The notes: generated by a model not told the origin, from the letters alone. A DNA stretch of 64,000 nt from Cryobacterium sp. Y11 (GCF_002929535.1 NZ_PJJO01000050.1:47577-111576), one strand, 5' to 3'; counted from the first letter of the stretch, positions 35,304 through 45,408 are shown. Numbers and translations: made by a program.

Positions 35304-35420
35304 CCCCCTGCCATAATCGACGTGCCTCCGACCGGCGGCCACGGAACCGGGCTCGTTTCGAGCCTACGTTACCGCCGCTTCGCGCCTGTAACGCGCAGGT
35401 GCCCCTGTAAAACTGGTCTC

Positions 35421-35852
35421 ATGGAACAACGCGTGAACTTCATTACTCTGGCCACGAGGGATCTCGAGGCGGTTCGCACGTTTTATCGCGACGGCCTCGG
35501 CTGGACGCCGCTCGTGGATGTTCGCGGCGAGATCGTGTTCTTTCAGGTTGGGCCTGGCCTGATGCTCGGGCTGTTCGACGCCGAAAAGTTCGATACCGAC
35601 CTGCAGCGCGACCAGACCACCACCGGCGCGAGCGGCATGACTCTCTCGCACAACCTCGAAAGTCGCGACGAAGTCACTGCCACAATCGCGGCGATGGAAG
35701 CCGCCGGCGGCACCGTGCTGAAGCCCGCCCAGGACGGCACATTCGGTGGAATCTTTCACGGCCACGTTGCCGACCCCAACGGCGTCATCTGGGAGATCGC
35801 GCACAACCCGAGTTGGCACGTCGACGACGCCGGAACCGTGTCGCTGGGCTAA
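35421..35852 (+). CDS. VOC-family protein
   Basis: The 143-residue protein begins [20 protein letters not shown] and ends [20 protein letters not shown], the first and last metal-side strands of a two-module VOC fold. It resembles small glyoxalase-like proteins of unknown substrate in actinobacteria. No ribosome site precedes the ATG. It converges on the alpha/beta hydrolase gene with a 4-base overlap. Confidence 0.87.
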   Translation: MEQRVNFITLATRDLEAVRTFYRDGLGWTPLVDVRGEIVFFQVGPGLMLGLFDAEKFDTDLQRDQTTTGASGMTLSHNLESRDEVTATIAAMEAAGGTVLKPAQDGTFGGIFHGHVADPNGVIWEIAHNPSWHVDDAGTVSLG

Positions 35853-36625
35853 GCCTTCAAAAACGCCCGTGCCGCCTCGCGGAAGTGCCGCGACGTTGGC
35901 GCATTGAAGTGATTGCGGCCGGGAATCTCGAAGAAACTGCCGTTCGGCGTGGCCTCGGCCAAAGCTCGGGAGGCACCCAGGATGCTGTCCTCGCTACCGG
36001 TTGCGAACAGTAGCGGCTGGCCGGGTGCGTTGGCGGCGCCGGGCTGCGGGCCATCCCGCATGCCCTCGACTAGGGCAACCAACGCCTTGAGATCGTTGCC
36101 CGGAAGCGACTTCGCCATCTCGAGGTAGGTACCGGTGAGGCGGTCGGTGACGGCGGCGCCGTGTTCGAGGTGGGCGCGGGCATCCGCTATCTGAAAGCGT
36201 TTGAGTGGGTCGCCGTCGGGGATACCGCCGAGAACGGCCTGGGTGATGCGGTCGCCGAGGTCGCGGGCGGCCTTCCATCCGACGCGCGCGCCGAGCGAGT
36301 AGCCGACGTAGCGCACCTCGGTGAGCAGGTAGGCGTCGAGCACCGCCTCGACGTCGGCGACGAGCAGCTCCATCGTGTACGCGTCGGGGGAGTGCGGTTT
36401 GTCGCTCGCGCCGTGGCCGCGCTGGTCGATGCCGATCACGTGAAAGCCGGCGCGGGTGAGGTCGCGGGTCCATCCGGTTGCGTGCCAGTTCGCGATCACG
36501 CTCGACGCGAAGCCGTGCACCACGAACACGGTGGGGTGCTCCGGGTTGCCCATCTCGTAGGTGGCCAGCTGCACGCCGTCCGGGGACAAAACAAAGTGGT
36601 GCTCGGGGGCGGTTCGCTGCAACAT
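35849..36625 (-). CDS. Alpha/beta hydrolase
   Basis: The 258-residue protein has the alpha/beta-hydrolase layout: oxyanion region [24 protein letters not shown], the nucleophile elbow GYSLGARVG (Ser near residue 110), acid in [10 protein letters not shown], and His in [12 protein letters not shown]. Closest in pattern to small carboxylesterases or haloperoxidase-like enzymes; no signal peptide, so cytoplasmic. Substrate unknown. Confidence 0.88.
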   Translation of the reverse strand: MLQRTAPEHHFVLSPDGVQLATYEMGNPEHPTVFVVHGFASSVIANWHATGWTRDLTRAGFHVIGIDQRGHGASDKPHSPDAYTMELLVADVEAVLDAYLLTEVRYVGYSLGARVGWKAARDLGDRITQAVLGGIPDGDPLKRFQIADARAHLEHGAAVTDRLTGTYLEMAKSLPGNDLKALVALVEGMRDGPQPGAANAPGQPLLFATGSEDSILGASRALAEATPNGSFFEIPGRNHFNAPTSRHFREAARAFLKA

Positions 36626-36775
36626 CCCCCTATTTCACCACGGATGCCCCGGCGCCGGTCACCTTGCCGGGAGCAGGGCGGACTGCACGATGACGACGTC
36701 CTTGCGCCAGCGCGGTGGGTGGTGGTGGCAGGCGCCGTTACGCTGGGCACACCGATTATCGAGCAGGAGCAGCCA

Positions 36776-37186
36776 GTGAACGAGAACAGTGTGAACGAGA
36801 ACACCCCCAGCCCACAGGTCATCGAGGGCGTCTTCGACCTCGCCCGCGACGGGCTCACCGGCCCCTTGGGCGAAATGATCGATGCCGGTGTGCCCATCAA
36901 CACGCTCAACCCCCGAGGAGACACGCTATTGATCGTCGCGGCCTATCAGCAGCACGCCGAGACCGTCGCTGAGCTGCTGAGGCGCGGGGCGGACTCATCC
37001 GTTATTAATGCCATGGGCCAGACCGCCATCTCGTGTGCGGTCTTTCGCAACAACGAGGCGATTTTGCGCGTGCTCCTCGAAGCGGATGCCGACCCTCTGC
37101 TCGGCACGCACAGTGGCGTTGCCATCGCCGACCAGTTTGGTCTGCCGCGCATGCGCGAGATCATCGAGTCGTACCCGCGCGACTGA
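36776..37186 (+). CDS. Ankyrin-repeat protein
   Basis: The 136-residue protein starts at GTG 36776, with AGGAG 6 bases upstream. The opening is low-complexity (VNENSVNENTPSPQ). Three ankyrin repeats follow: GVPINTLNPRGDTLLIVAAY, GADSSVINAMGQTAISCAVF, and ADADPLLGTHSGVAIADQFG. Such proteins act by protein binding. It may be an inhibitor-like partner, since bacterial ankyrin proteins of this size often accompany catalase or hydrolase genes, but nothing nearby proves this. Confidence 0.85.
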   Translation: MNENSVNENTPSPQVIEGVFDLARDGLTGPLGEMIDAGVPINTLNPRGDTLLIVAAYQQHAETVAELLRRGADSSVINAMGQTAISCAVFRNNEAILRVLLEADADPLLGTHSGVAIADQFGLPRMREIIESYPRD

Positions 37187-37301
37187 ACGGTATAGAAGTT
37201 TTTGGAAAGTCCTGCATAGTGGCAACTTCGCCCGCGGCCCCGCCTGTGGATTGTCGAACCAGAACCGCCACGGCATCTGCCCAGTGATTCGTTTTCTGAA
37301 A

Positions 37302-39470
37302 ATGCAGGCCTATTTCTTCTTCAACTCTGCTCAACGACACCAACGCGAGAAAGCAGACCAATTGCGGGCACGTTTCACGTTCGGTACCGGGCTCCTGATT
37401 GTGGCACTGACGGTGGGTGTCCCCGCCGCAGCGCAGGCCGAGGACCCGGTCAGTTTCGGCGCCAGCCAAATTGCCGACACCGTGCAGGCGCTCGGTGCGC
37501 GGGAAAGTGACGTTTCCGCTGCGCTCGACGATCTCTATGCCGACTCCCGGATCGACCTCTACGTCACCTACGTCGACAGCTTCACGGGCGTCGATCCCCC
37601 GGAACAGTGGTCCGATCAGACCGCGGACGAGAACGGAATGGGCATCAACGACGTGCTTCTGTCCATCGCCGTCAGCGACCGGTTATACCAGCTCTCGGTC
37701 GCGTCCGACTTTCCGTTGACGGATACCCAGTTAGCCGACGTTGAGACAACCGCGATCGAACCAGCACTGCGCGAGAATGACTGGGCCGGCGCCGCGATCG
37801 GTGCAGCAGCCGGGCTCACGGCGAGCATGAACGGAGCGCCGGTCGTCACTGGCCCAATCACGCCGGGGGAGGCGACGCCAAGCGGCGCGGCTGATGGTTC
37901 ACTCAGCGGGATCTGGATTGCGCTGATTACCATCATTGTGTTCATTGTGGTCGGAGCTTTGGTCTTCTTGGTTGTGCGTCGACGGCGGGTCGGCTCCCTC
38001 ACTGGCAGCGCGGGGGTTGGCACGCGACCCACGGTGCCGACCGAGCGCCTCAAGCAGCAAGCGGCCAGTGCGCTCATTCATACGGATGACGCCATCAAAA
38101 CCAGCGAACAGGAACTCGGGTTTGCCATCGCCCAATTCGGAACGGAATCAACGCGGGCATTCACGGTCGCGCTCGGCACGGCCAAAGAGCAAATCATGCG
38201 CGGGTTTGCCGTGCAACAACGTCTTGATGACGCGGAACCCGACACCGAACAGCAACAGCGCGACTGGTATACCCAGATCATTGCGCTCTGCGACGAGGCC
38301 AACACTGCCCTCGACAAACAGGTCACCGACTTCGATGAACTGAGACAACTCCAGAAGCGCGCGCCGGAGGCCGCCGTGTTGCTGGCCGCAGAAGTAGCCA
38401 CCGTCGATGCGCGCCTCGCCGAATCTGAGGCCGCCCTGGCCGCACTCGCTCAGCGTTATACCGCAGCCGCGATCGCTACGGTCGCCGACAACCCCGCTCA
38501 GGCGAGGGACCGCCTCGCCTTCACTACCAACGCCCTCGGTCAGGCGAATGCTCTGCTCGAAACGGGTAAAATCAGCGCCGCCGCGGTTGCCATTCGCGCC
38601 GCCGAGGGGGCGTCAGACCAGGCAATTCTGCTTGTCAATGCCATCGACCGGCTCGGCGTGGATTTGCAGCGAGCCGCCCAGAGCGTCACGGCCGGGCTCA
38701 CAGAACTCGAAACCGACCTCCGTACCGCGCGTACTCTTGTGCAGAGTTCCACCGCATCGGCCGGCCTCCCCGGCGCGATAGCACTGGCGGAGCAAACCGT
38801 TTCCTCGGTCCGAGCGCACCTGGCGGAGCAGACGATCAATCCCATTGACCTCGTGCAGCGGCTTGAGGCGGCCAATGTACAAATGGATGCCGTGCTTCAG
38901 AATGCGCGCGACGCCGCGGCTGGGGCGCGGCGCACTCAGGCCGCGCTGAATCAAACGCTGTTGTCGGCCCGCAGCCAGGTCTCCGCTGGCGAAGACTTCA
39001 TCACGGCCCGCCGCGGCGCCGTCGGGGCAGGGGCGCGTACGCGGCTTGCCGAGGCGAGTCGTCTCATCGCGTTGGCCGATTCCCAAAGCTTTGCCGATCC
39101 GGTCGCCGTGCTTCCTCTCGCTACCCGGGCCAACACCCTTGCCGCGGAGGGTATCGCGCTAGCGCAGAGAGACGTGAACGGATTCTCGGCCGGCTCGGGT
39201 AATGCTGGCCTCGGTGGCATGTTCGGCAACTCTGGTTCGGGTGGCGGTGCAAATGGCACGATGGGCGCCGTTCTCGGCGGCATCCTGATCAGTTCTCTGC
39301 TTGGTGGCGGCGGGGGCCGCGGGGGAATCTTCGGTGGAGGAGGTGGCTTCGGCCGTCGCGGTGGCGGAGGTGGATTCAGCGGTGGTGGCTTCGGCGGCGG
39401 AGGCCGTCGTGGTGGCGGAGGAGGCTTCGGTGGCGGCGGCTCGCGTCGTAGTGGTGGCGGTAGATTTTAG
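37302..39470 (+). CDS. TPM-domain membrane protein with long coiled stalk and Gly-rich tail
   Basis: The 722-residue protein has a signal segment (LLIVALTVGVPAAAQAED), an extracytoplasmic TPM (TLP18.3/Psb32/MOLO-1) domain to about residue 165 with LYVTYVDSFTGVDPPEQWSD, and a membrane helix GIWIALITIIVFIVVGALVF near residue 210. A helical coiled region of about 400 residues follows. The last 90 residues are GG-rich with repeats such as GGGGFGRRGGGGGFSGGG. TPM proteins of actinobacteria are probably envelope maintenance factors. ATG 37302 is the likely start; GTG 37284 is possible. Confidence 0.85.
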   Translation: MQAYFFFNSAQRHQREKADQLRARFTFGTGLLIVALTVGVPAAAQAEDPVSFGASQIADTVQALGARESDVSAALDDLYADSRIDLYVTYVDSFTGVDPPEQWSDQTADENGMGINDVLLSIAVSDRLYQLSVASDFPLTDTQLADVETTAIEPALRENDWAGAAIGAAAGLTASMNGAPVVTGPITPGEATPSGAADGSLSGIWIALITIIVFIVVGALVFLVVRRRRVGSLTGSAGVGTRPTVPTERLKQQAASALIHTDDAIKTSEQELGFAIAQFGTESTRAFTVALGTAKEQIMRGFAVQQRLDDAEPDTEQQQRDWYTQIIALCDEANTALDKQVTDFDELRQLQKRAPEAAVLLAAEVATVDARLAESEAALAALAQRYTAAAIATVADNPAQARDRLAFTTNALGQANALLETGKISAAAVAIRAAEGASDQAILLVNAIDRLGVDLQRAAQSVTAGLTELETDLRTARTLVQSSTASAGLPGAIALAEQTVSSVRAHLAEQTINPIDLVQRLEAANVQMDAVLQNARDAAAGARRTQAALNQTLLSARSQVSAGEDFITARRGAVGAGARTRLAEASRLIALADSQSFADPVAVLPLATRANTLAAEGIALAQRDVNGFSAGSGNAGLGGMFGNSGSGGGANGTMGAVLGGILISSLLGGGGGRGGIFGGGGGFGRRGGGGGFSGGGFGGGGRRGGGGGFGGGGSRRSGGGRF

Positions 39471-39509
39471 AAAACCACCCTGCGATCGCCCCTCAGTAAT
39501 CTCGGCGAC

Positions 39510-40364
39510 TCAGCCCAGCAGCGCGACGACGCGCTCTCTCAAGACGTTGCTGCGCTCGGTGAAACCGCGCTGGTGGCGTACGTACTCGGCCTTGCCCGCA
39601 GCGGTTTCGACCTCGACCGGCGCATAGCCCCAGTCGGCGAGGTCGTACGGGGAGGCCTCCATGTCCAGGGTGCGAATGTCTCGGGCGAGCTCGAAGGAGT
39701 CGAGCAAGAGTTCGCCGGGAATGAGCGGACCGAGCTTGATCACCCACTTGTAGATGTCCATACCGGCGTGTAGGCAGCCCGGCTGCTCCATCGCCGGCTG
39801 GTTCTCCCGGGACGGCTGCAGCTGGTTGAGCGGTAGCGCCGGCGGGGTGAAGAACCGAAACGCGTCGAAGTGGCTGCAAGCCACTCGGTTGCCGTCGACG
39901 ACGGCGTCCGTGTCACTCTGCCCGAGCCGCAGCGGCGCAACATGCCGGTGCTCATCCTGGCGATAGACCATCGCCCACTCGTGCAATCCGAAGCAGCCAA
40001 AGTGGGCTGGGCGCTGACGGGTGGCGGAGAGCAGTGAACCGATGAAGCGGATGACGCGCTCATTTTTCTCGGAGAAGGCTGCGGCATCCACTTGGCTGTC
40101 GGTGCCCGTCGTGCTGTACCACTTCCAGCTTGCGCGCGGTTGGTCGGCGGCGCCCTCCAGGAGCACGCCAACGCCGGGATGCCAGCGGCGCAACAAGCCC
40201 GGGCGAAACGGGTAGTAGGTGAAGAGAAAATCCTCGACCGGATGCGTCTGGCCGGTTGCCGCGCGCTCGCGGCGGTCACGGGTGAACGCGTCGGCGCGCT
40301 GCTCGTGGGCCTGCTCGAGGGCGCGCCATTCGGTGAACCCGAGCACCCGGGTCTCTTTAGTCAT
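39510..40364 (-). CDS. Protein annotated in relatives as 3-methyladenine DNA glycosylase
   Basis: The 284-residue protein begins LGFTEWRALEQAHEQRADAF and has conserved blocks FTYYPFRPGLLRRWHPG, HFGCFGLHEWAMVYR and QPGCLHAGMDIYKWVIKLGP. These are characteristic of an actinobacterial family usually labelled 3-methyladenine DNA glycosylase. I see no helix-hairpin-helix or other standard glycosylase motif, so that name is transferred and uncertain. The conserved Cys, His and Asp suggest an enzyme. It converges with the TPM gene 40 bases away. Confidence 0.75.
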   Translation of the reverse strand: MTKETRVLGFTEWRALEQAHEQRADAFTRDRRERAATGQTHPVEDFLFTYYPFRPGLLRRWHPGVGVLLEGAADQPRASWKWYSTTGTDSQVDAAAFSEKNERVIRFIGSLLSATRQRPAHFGCFGLHEWAMVYRQDEHRHVAPLRLGQSDTDAVVDGNRVACSHFDAFRFFTPPALPLNQLQPSRENQPAMEQPGCLHAGMDIYKWVIKLGPLIPGELLLDSFELARDIRTLDMEASPYDLADWGYAPVEVETAAGKAEYVRHQRGFTERSNVLRERVVALLG

Positions 40365-40471
40365 TAGTCCATGTCAGTTGCACCCATCGACACTACGCCG
40401 TTCGCCGCGAGGTTTGGTGCTCCATGCCGACGTCGGGCGGCGCGGCCCCATCGATCAGCGAGGTGCCACCC

Positions 40472-40545
40472 GCACCCGCTGGTCGAGCTTGCCGAGACCA
40501 CCATCGGCGCACCCGCTGGTCGAGCATGCCGAGACCACCATCGGC
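40472..40545. repeat. Tandem 37-bp REP-like units
   Basis: Copies 40472-40508 and 40509-40545 differ at one base. Each holds the imperfect palindrome GGTCGAGC(T/A)TGCCGAGACC, a form of the 'GGTCGAGCTTGTCGAGACC' repeat common between genes in Microbacteriaceae. They lie between two convergent or minus-strand genes and may form transcript-end stems. Confidence 0.7.
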
Positions 40546-40606
40546 CGGCGCTGGCAGTCTGCCCAATCCAGCCATGCCGTCGGTCGAGCTCCGCGGCCGA
40601 TCGGGC

Positions 40607-42520
40607 CTATTCTTCCCAGTTGGGTTTCTCGGCGGGTGTGGCGGCGCGGTTTTGGCCGGCGGGTCGCCAGGTTTGGGTGGGGTCGAAGATGAGGGGTCCG
40701 CGTACCCAGGGGCGGCCGTCGATCATCTTGATCTCCCAGCCGGACGTTTCGATGCTGGCATGCCCGGCGTTACATAGGAGCACGGCGTTATCGATGTCGG
40801 TGGGGCCTCCCTTACGCCAGGGAACAACGTGGTGCGTCTGTGTGAGATGGGGTGGCACGGTGCAGCCGGGGATGACGCAGCCGCCATCGCGGGCGGCCAA
40901 CGCACGGCGCTGACTCGCGGTGAAGAACCGGTTGCTGTCACCGAGGTGCAAGATCTTGCCGCTGTGGCCGAACAAAACAGGCTGATACCCACCGGCACAA
41001 ACCAACTCATCGACTTGCTTCACGGTGAGGGGCCCATCGACGCCATCGATCCAGCCGGCCCCGCGCCCAGCGAGGAGGTCATCGATGTTGATGTGCACGA
41101 GCACCGTCGGTGCCGCGCCGCCCATCGTCGGAGTGCCGGGCTGCCGAGCGGCCGCCTCAAATATCGCGCGGAGGATCCCGGCCTGCTTCTCACCAATCGA
41201 CCGCGTATCGACCGGTTCCTGCGGACACGGACTGCGCACCTCGCCCGCGTTTCCCCGGGGTCGCTCGTCGCCGCTGTCCTTCTGGATGTTCTGGTCGTTC
41301 TGGCTGTCGGCTTCGTCGTTCTTGCCGTTCGGGCTGTTCGGGCTGCGTCGTTCATCCTGACCCTGGGCTATGTCGCCGCTTTCGCTCAGCGCGTCCTGCG
41401 CGGACTGCGAGTCCCGCTCGTCTAGCTCGTCCGGCGCGTCCTGTTCGGCCTGCTCGCCACAGTCAGTCTGTGAGCCGATCGCGGTGACGGCGGTGACGCC
41501 TTGACGGGTGTCGCCGTCGCTATCGCTGTCGCTGCTATCACTGCTGTCGCAATCAATGATCATGCCGTCGCTCGTGCTGCCGTCTGTGCTGTCCGCCTCG
41601 ACCAGATCGGTCTCACGGAACGCGACCGTGGCACGCGGCGCCGCCCCGGGAACCGGGTTGGCCGCAGCCGAGGAGAGATACGCGTCAAAGACGGTGCTGA
41701 TGATGGCGCGGTCAAGGGTGGTCAGCCAGCCGTTCAGGCTGTAGCCCCCGTTCGCCAGCCCACCGAAGGTGAACCAGCTGCGCCGTTCCGCCGTGGACTC
41801 GCCCGGCGCGCACCCGTCAGGTGCGAGACGCGCCTGCCACGCAATGCCCTGCTGACGCAGCAACTCCGGCGCAAACGCGATGCCCGCACCCGGCAGGCCC
41901 TCGGTCTGCGGGGTGATCGCACCGGACCCGCTCGCCACCAGGGACCGCTCCACCCGATCCAGGTCATCAACCAGCACCGAGGAACGCAGACCATCGAGCA
42001 CCGACACGATCACACGGGCCTGCTCCACACCGAGCTCCCCACCCTGCAACGCCTCACCCACGACAGGATAGGCCAGCGCGAGAGGCCGGCCCAGCAGCAT
42101 CCGCTCACCCGCATTCTTACCCAGCGACGCACGCTGCCGCACCTCACTACGGGACAGACGGGCCAAGGTGGAGACCAGCACAACACCGCTCCGGCAGCCC
42201 AGCCGCCGAGCCAGAGACACCGCGCCAGCCGCGGCCAGCTCGCGCTGATCGGCCGGCATCGCCTCGGCAGTCTGGGCAACGGACACATCAAGATATTCGG
42301 AACGACGCAACACATCCGTCGTCGACAGCACCCGCGCACCATCAACAACCCGGCCCACACTCTCGAGCGCCAGCAACATGCTCAACGACTCGTCATCACC
42401 CAGCGACCCAAACGACACCCCACCCAACGCCGCCAAGAGAATCTCCCGAGCCTGCTCAACCGCCGCAATAATGGGGTTCGAACTGGACTCACCGGGGTTT
42501 TCCATGAACATGGGCGCCAT
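40607..42520 (-). CDS. DUF222 / HNH endonuclease domain protein (13E12 family)
   Basis: The 637-residue protein has a helical DUF222 region (about residues 30-330) and a C-terminal HNH nuclease: CVIPGCTVPPHLTQTHHVVP, then GGPTDIDNAVLLCNAGH, with the Cys pair and His-His metal set. Between them, residues about 330-450 are a low-complexity acidic linker very rich in Asp and Ser. A strong AGGAGG precedes ATG 42520, which fixes the start. Many copies occur in actinobacterial genomes; the role is unproven and may involve DNA repair or mobile-element biology. Confidence 0.92.
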   Translation of the reverse strand: MAPMFMENPGESSSNPIIAAVEQAREILLAALGGVSFGSLGDDESLSMLLALESVGRVVDGARVLSTTDVLRRSEYLDVSVAQTAEAMPADQRELAAAGAVSLARRLGCRSGVVLVSTLARLSRSEVRQRASLGKNAGERMLLGRPLALAYPVVGEALQGGELGVEQARVIVSVLDGLRSSVLVDDLDRVERSLVASGSGAITPQTEGLPGAGIAFAPELLRQQGIAWQARLAPDGCAPGESTAERRSWFTFGGLANGGYSLNGWLTTLDRAIISTVFDAYLSSAAANPVPGAAPRATVAFRETDLVEADSTDGSTSDGMIIDCDSSDSSDSDSDGDTRQGVTAVTAIGSQTDCGEQAEQDAPDELDERDSQSAQDALSESGDIAQGQDERRSPNSPNGKNDEADSQNDQNIQKDSGDERPRGNAGEVRSPCPQEPVDTRSIGEKQAGILRAIFEAAARQPGTPTMGGAAPTVLVHINIDDLLAGRGAGWIDGVDGPLTVKQVDELVCAGGYQPVLFGHSGKILHLGDSNRFFTASQRRALAARDGGCVIPGCTVPPHLTQTHHVVPWRKGGPTDIDNAVLLCNAGHASIETSGWEIKMIDGRPWVRGPLIFDPTQTWRPAGQNRAATPAEKPNWEE

Positions 42521-43344
42521 CGCCTCCTTCACAACGATTCTACCTCGAATCGAATATAAAAGCGAGAGAAATTCAAATATCACTCCTGAAGTGATGTGGC
42601 AATTGCGCGGTATGTTTTCATCGCCACGAAGCCAGAAATTGCTCTATTATCGCCAGACGGCTCGGGTCTGACAGCGAATAGTCCAAGGTCATCACCATAG
42701 AACGCACAACCTATTTCCCGTCATATTTTGATCAAGAAATCTGCACTGGAGGTTGTGTCATTGAAGCGCAATGCGGTGCCAGGCCCCGGGCGGGAACGTG
42801 GGCGCGGCTCACCACTGGCGGCGGTAGGGCGCAGCCCTCAGCAGCGCGGCTACGCAGCCAGGGAAGAGGCATCCACTTTCCAACGGATGGCGCGCACGCC
42901 GGCCCGAGTACCGTGCGGCTCGTCGCCGTGGCCGCGCAGGCGGCGGCACTCAACCAGGTCGGCGGCGGGCGTGACGTGCGGATCTCGGCAGGAGCTGTCG
43001 TAGCCGGTGTAGTCGATTTCAAGAAGAAGTTCGTCATCGGTCATGATTGTGGTTCCAGTTCAGCGGGGCACCTCGTCTGAGATGCCGAACAAACGCGAGT
43101 GCCGAAGCACGTGCTTGCCTCGACTCAATCATGCGTACGGCACGATCCACATCGAAGCCCGATGTCACTCTCCGACAGCGCGGAGCTGGTCTCTACAGTC
43201 GAGGCTAGGTCGCCATCGTGTGGATTGACTGCACGACAGCTAAATTAAACTCACTTCGTGACGCGGCCCGCGGGTCAAGGCGCTAATCCCGCGCCCATTT
43301 CGGGCAGCGGGTAACGATTTGGGCGCGCGCGTGTTGACCCAATT
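42521..43344. other. Long divergent intergenic region
   Basis: The first 200 bases after 42521 are AT-rich and should hold the DUF222 promoter. One small frame (42850-43044) is possibly coding and is listed separately. The remainder up to the LLM gene shows no repeat, RNA gene or riboswitch that I can support. Confidence 0.45.
42850..43044 (-). CDS. Possible small hypothetical protein
   Basis: A 64-codon frame from ATG begins MTDDELLLEIDYTGYDSSCR and is acidic at the N-terminus and basic later (VECRRLRGHGDEPHGT). It has a natural residue balance but no ribosome site or known family. It may be a short gene or the end of a lost one. Confidence 0.33.
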   Translation of the reverse strand: MTDDELLLEIDYTGYDSSCRDPHVTPAADLVECRRLRGHGDEPHGTRAGVRAIRWKVDASSLAA

Positions 43345-44343
43345 ATGACTATTCCGCTGTCCATTCTTGACCTCGCCCCAATTGCCCCAGGGCAGACCGC
43401 TCGGGAGAGCTATGCGGCGAGTGTCGCGCTCGCCCAAAGTGCCGAAAAATACGGGTATGAGCGCGTCTGGTATGCCGAGCACCACAACATGCCGACCATC
43501 GGATCGTCAGCGACGAGCATTCTGATCGGCCACGTTGCCGGGCAGACCAGCACCATTCGGCTCGGATCCGGCGGTGTCATGCTGCCCAACCACTCGCCGC
43601 TGGTGATCGCCGAGCAGTATGGCACCCTCGCGGAGCTCTACCCCGACCGCATCGACCTCGGCCTCGGTCGGGCTCCCGGCAGCGATCAGAATACCGCTCG
43701 GGCCATGCGCCGCGACCCGCGCGCCTCCGACCAGTTTCCGCAGGACGTCATGGAGCTACAGGCGTATCTGCGCGGCCAGTCGATCGTGCCCGGTGTGCAG
43801 GCCGTTCCCGGTGCCGGCACCAACGTACCGCTGTACATCTTGGGATCGTCGCTGTTTGGCGCCGGGCTCGCCGCAGCCCTCGGGCTGCCCTACGCCTTCG
43901 CGTCGCACTTCGCGCCCGATTTGTTGCACGAGGCCATCGCGCTCTATCGCCGCGACTTCACGCCCTCTGAACAGCTCGCGGCGCCGTACCTCATCATTGC
44001 CGCCAACGTGATCGCGGCCGATGAGAAAACGGATGCTGAGCAGCAGTTTGACGAGACCCGCCGCACCCGGGTGCGCGGCATGCTCTCCCGCGGACCGGCT
44101 ACCCCGGAGTACAGCGACGACCAGATCGACGTGTTCTTGACCACCCCCGAGGGCCGCAATATTGCCAACATGATGCGCTATTCAGCCGTCGGTACGGCCG
44201 ACGAGGTGCGCGCCTATCTCCAGGAATTTGCCGAGGGAACCGGGGCTGACGAACTGATTCTCGCCCACCAGTCACCGTTCATCGAGGGCCGCCTACGCTC
44301 GGTCGAGCTGACGGCCGCTGCTATGAACCTCGTCGCGGCCTAG
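43345..44343 (+). CDS. LLM-class flavin-dependent oxidoreductase (luciferase-like)
   Basis: The 332-residue TIM-barrel protein begins [20 protein letters not shown] and has the family run [20 protein letters not shown], with [20 protein letters not shown] and [16 protein letters not shown]. This is the YhbW/MsnO8-like group that uses FMNH2 or F420. The start is near a short G-rich leader without a ribosome site. The YjbR gene follows 10 bases later. Substrate unknown. Confidence 0.92.
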   Translation: MTIPLSILDLAPIAPGQTARESYAASVALAQSAEKYGYERVWYAEHHNMPTIGSSATSILIGHVAGQTSTIRLGSGGVMLPNHSPLVIAEQYGTLAELYPDRIDLGLGRAPGSDQNTARAMRRDPRASDQFPQDVMELQAYLRGQSIVPGVQAVPGAGTNVPLYILGSSLFGAGLAAALGLPYAFASHFAPDLLHEAIALYRRDFTPSEQLAAPYLIIAANVIAADEKTDAEQQFDETRRTRVRGMLSRGPATPEYSDDQIDVFLTTPEGRNIANMMRYSAVGTADEVRAYLQEFAEGTGADELILAHQSPFIEGRLRSVELTAAAMNLVAA

Positions 44344-44352
44344 ATTGGCGGC

Positions 44353-44703
44353 ATGACACCGGACGCGCTCGTCGATTTCTGCCTCAGCCTGCCGCAGGCC
44401 GTGGAGACCTTTCCCTTTGGTGAGGAGACGAGCGTGTTCAAGACCAGCGGTAACGGCAAAATCTTCGCGCTCTCGGCCCTGGCCGGCGACCCGCTTACGG
44501 TGTCGCTGAAGTGCGACCCGGAAGAGAGCCGCGCGTTGCGTGAGGAGTTTCCGGAGTGGATCACACCGGGCTATCACCTCAATAAGAAGCACTGGATCAC
44601 GATCGTGCTCGACGGTCACATACCAGTCGAGCTCACCGAGCAGCTGCTGCGCGACAGTCACGCCCTCGTACGCCCTCGAGTTGCCCGCGCCAAAACGCAG
44701 TAG
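44353..44703 (+). CDS. MmcQ/YjbR family protein
   Basis: The 116-residue protein shows the CyaY-like YjbR fold: CLSLPQAVETFPFGEETSVF, KIFALSALAGDPLTVSLKCD, and GYHLNKKHWITIVLDG. Members may bind DNA or regulate stress responses; the function is not known. It follows the LLM gene by 10 bases in the same direction, suggesting co-transcription. Confidence 0.92.
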   Translation: MTPDALVDFCLSLPQAVETFPFGEETSVFKTSGNGKIFALSALAGDPLTVSLKCDPEESRALREEFPEWITPGYHLNKKHWITIVLDGHIPVELTEQLLRDSHALVRPRVARAKTQ

Positions 44704-44748
44704 CGTTTTCGCGACCCCCATCGACCAACGCTGGCGGCCTGCGACAGG

Positions 44749-45408
44749 TTAGTCGTCGAGCGGATCGCCGATCGGATCGGCAGCGCCGAGGTCGGCCAGC
44801 GCCATCCCGCCCATCGGCAGGCCGGCCCAGGACAGCAGGGTCCAGCCTTCCTCGGGCGAGCCGGTCAGCTCGACCACACCGGTGTTGTCGAGCTCGTTCT
44901 CGCCCGCGAAGGTTGGCGGCACGTTGCGCGCGCGGCCAGCGGTCCATACCCGAATGGCCGCGCCGTGGCTGAACACCGCGGCGACCTCCGACTGCTCGGC
45001 CGCGGCGGCAATGTCGGCATCGAACCGACGAAAGAATTCGTGACCGTCGTGAGCCCCCGGCATCCGCTTATCGAGGTCACCGGAGCCCCAGGCGATCGCC
45101 ATTTCCAGATAGGTGCGAACGGATGCCCGATCACGCAGCCCCTCCAGAGCCCCGGCGTCAATCTCGTGCAACCCCGGTGCGACCTGCACCTCGAGGCCAC
45201 GATCGGCGGCGAGTGGATTCGCCGTGAGCCGGGTGCGCAACAGCGTCGACACGAAGATAGCGTCGACCGGGTCGGAGCGTAGCGCATCGGGAATGGCGGC
45301 TGCCTGGCGCAGGCCGAGATCGGTCAGCCCCGGACCGGGGCGCGCGGTATCGAGCCGCCCGAGAACGTTGCCGGGAGTCTGGCCGTGGCGGATCAAAAGA
45401 AGTCGCAT
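44749..45408 (-). CDS. Histidine phosphatase family protein
   Basis: The 219-residue phosphoglycerate-mutase-like enzyme has the RHG catalytic motif (LLIRHGQTPGNVLGRLDTAR), Arg in TLLRTRLTANPLA, and the second His in AAVFSHGAAIRVWTAGRA. Acid-branch phosphatases of this type remove phosphate from small molecules. It ends close to the YjbR gene in convergent orientation. Substrate unknown. Confidence 0.92.
   Translation of the reverse strand: MRLLLIRHGQTPGNVLGRLDTARPGPGLTDLGLRQAAAIPDALRSDPVDAIFVSTLLRTRLTANPLAADRGLEVQVAPGLHEIDAGALEGLRDRASVRTYLEMAIAWGSGDLDKRMPGAHDGHEFFRRFDADIAAAAEQSEVAAVFSHGAAIRVWTAGRARNVPPTFAGENELDNTGVVELTGSPEEGWTLLSWAGLPMGGMALADLGAADPIGDPLDD

Noticed and set aside
39301..39470. 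Glycine-rich tail as a silk-like or adhesive separate gene
   Set aside because: It is in frame with the TPM protein and has no start or ribosome site of its own.
41501..42559. 352-codon plus-strand frame rich in Arg, Gln and His
   Set aside because: It is the antisense shadow of the DUF222/HNH gene.
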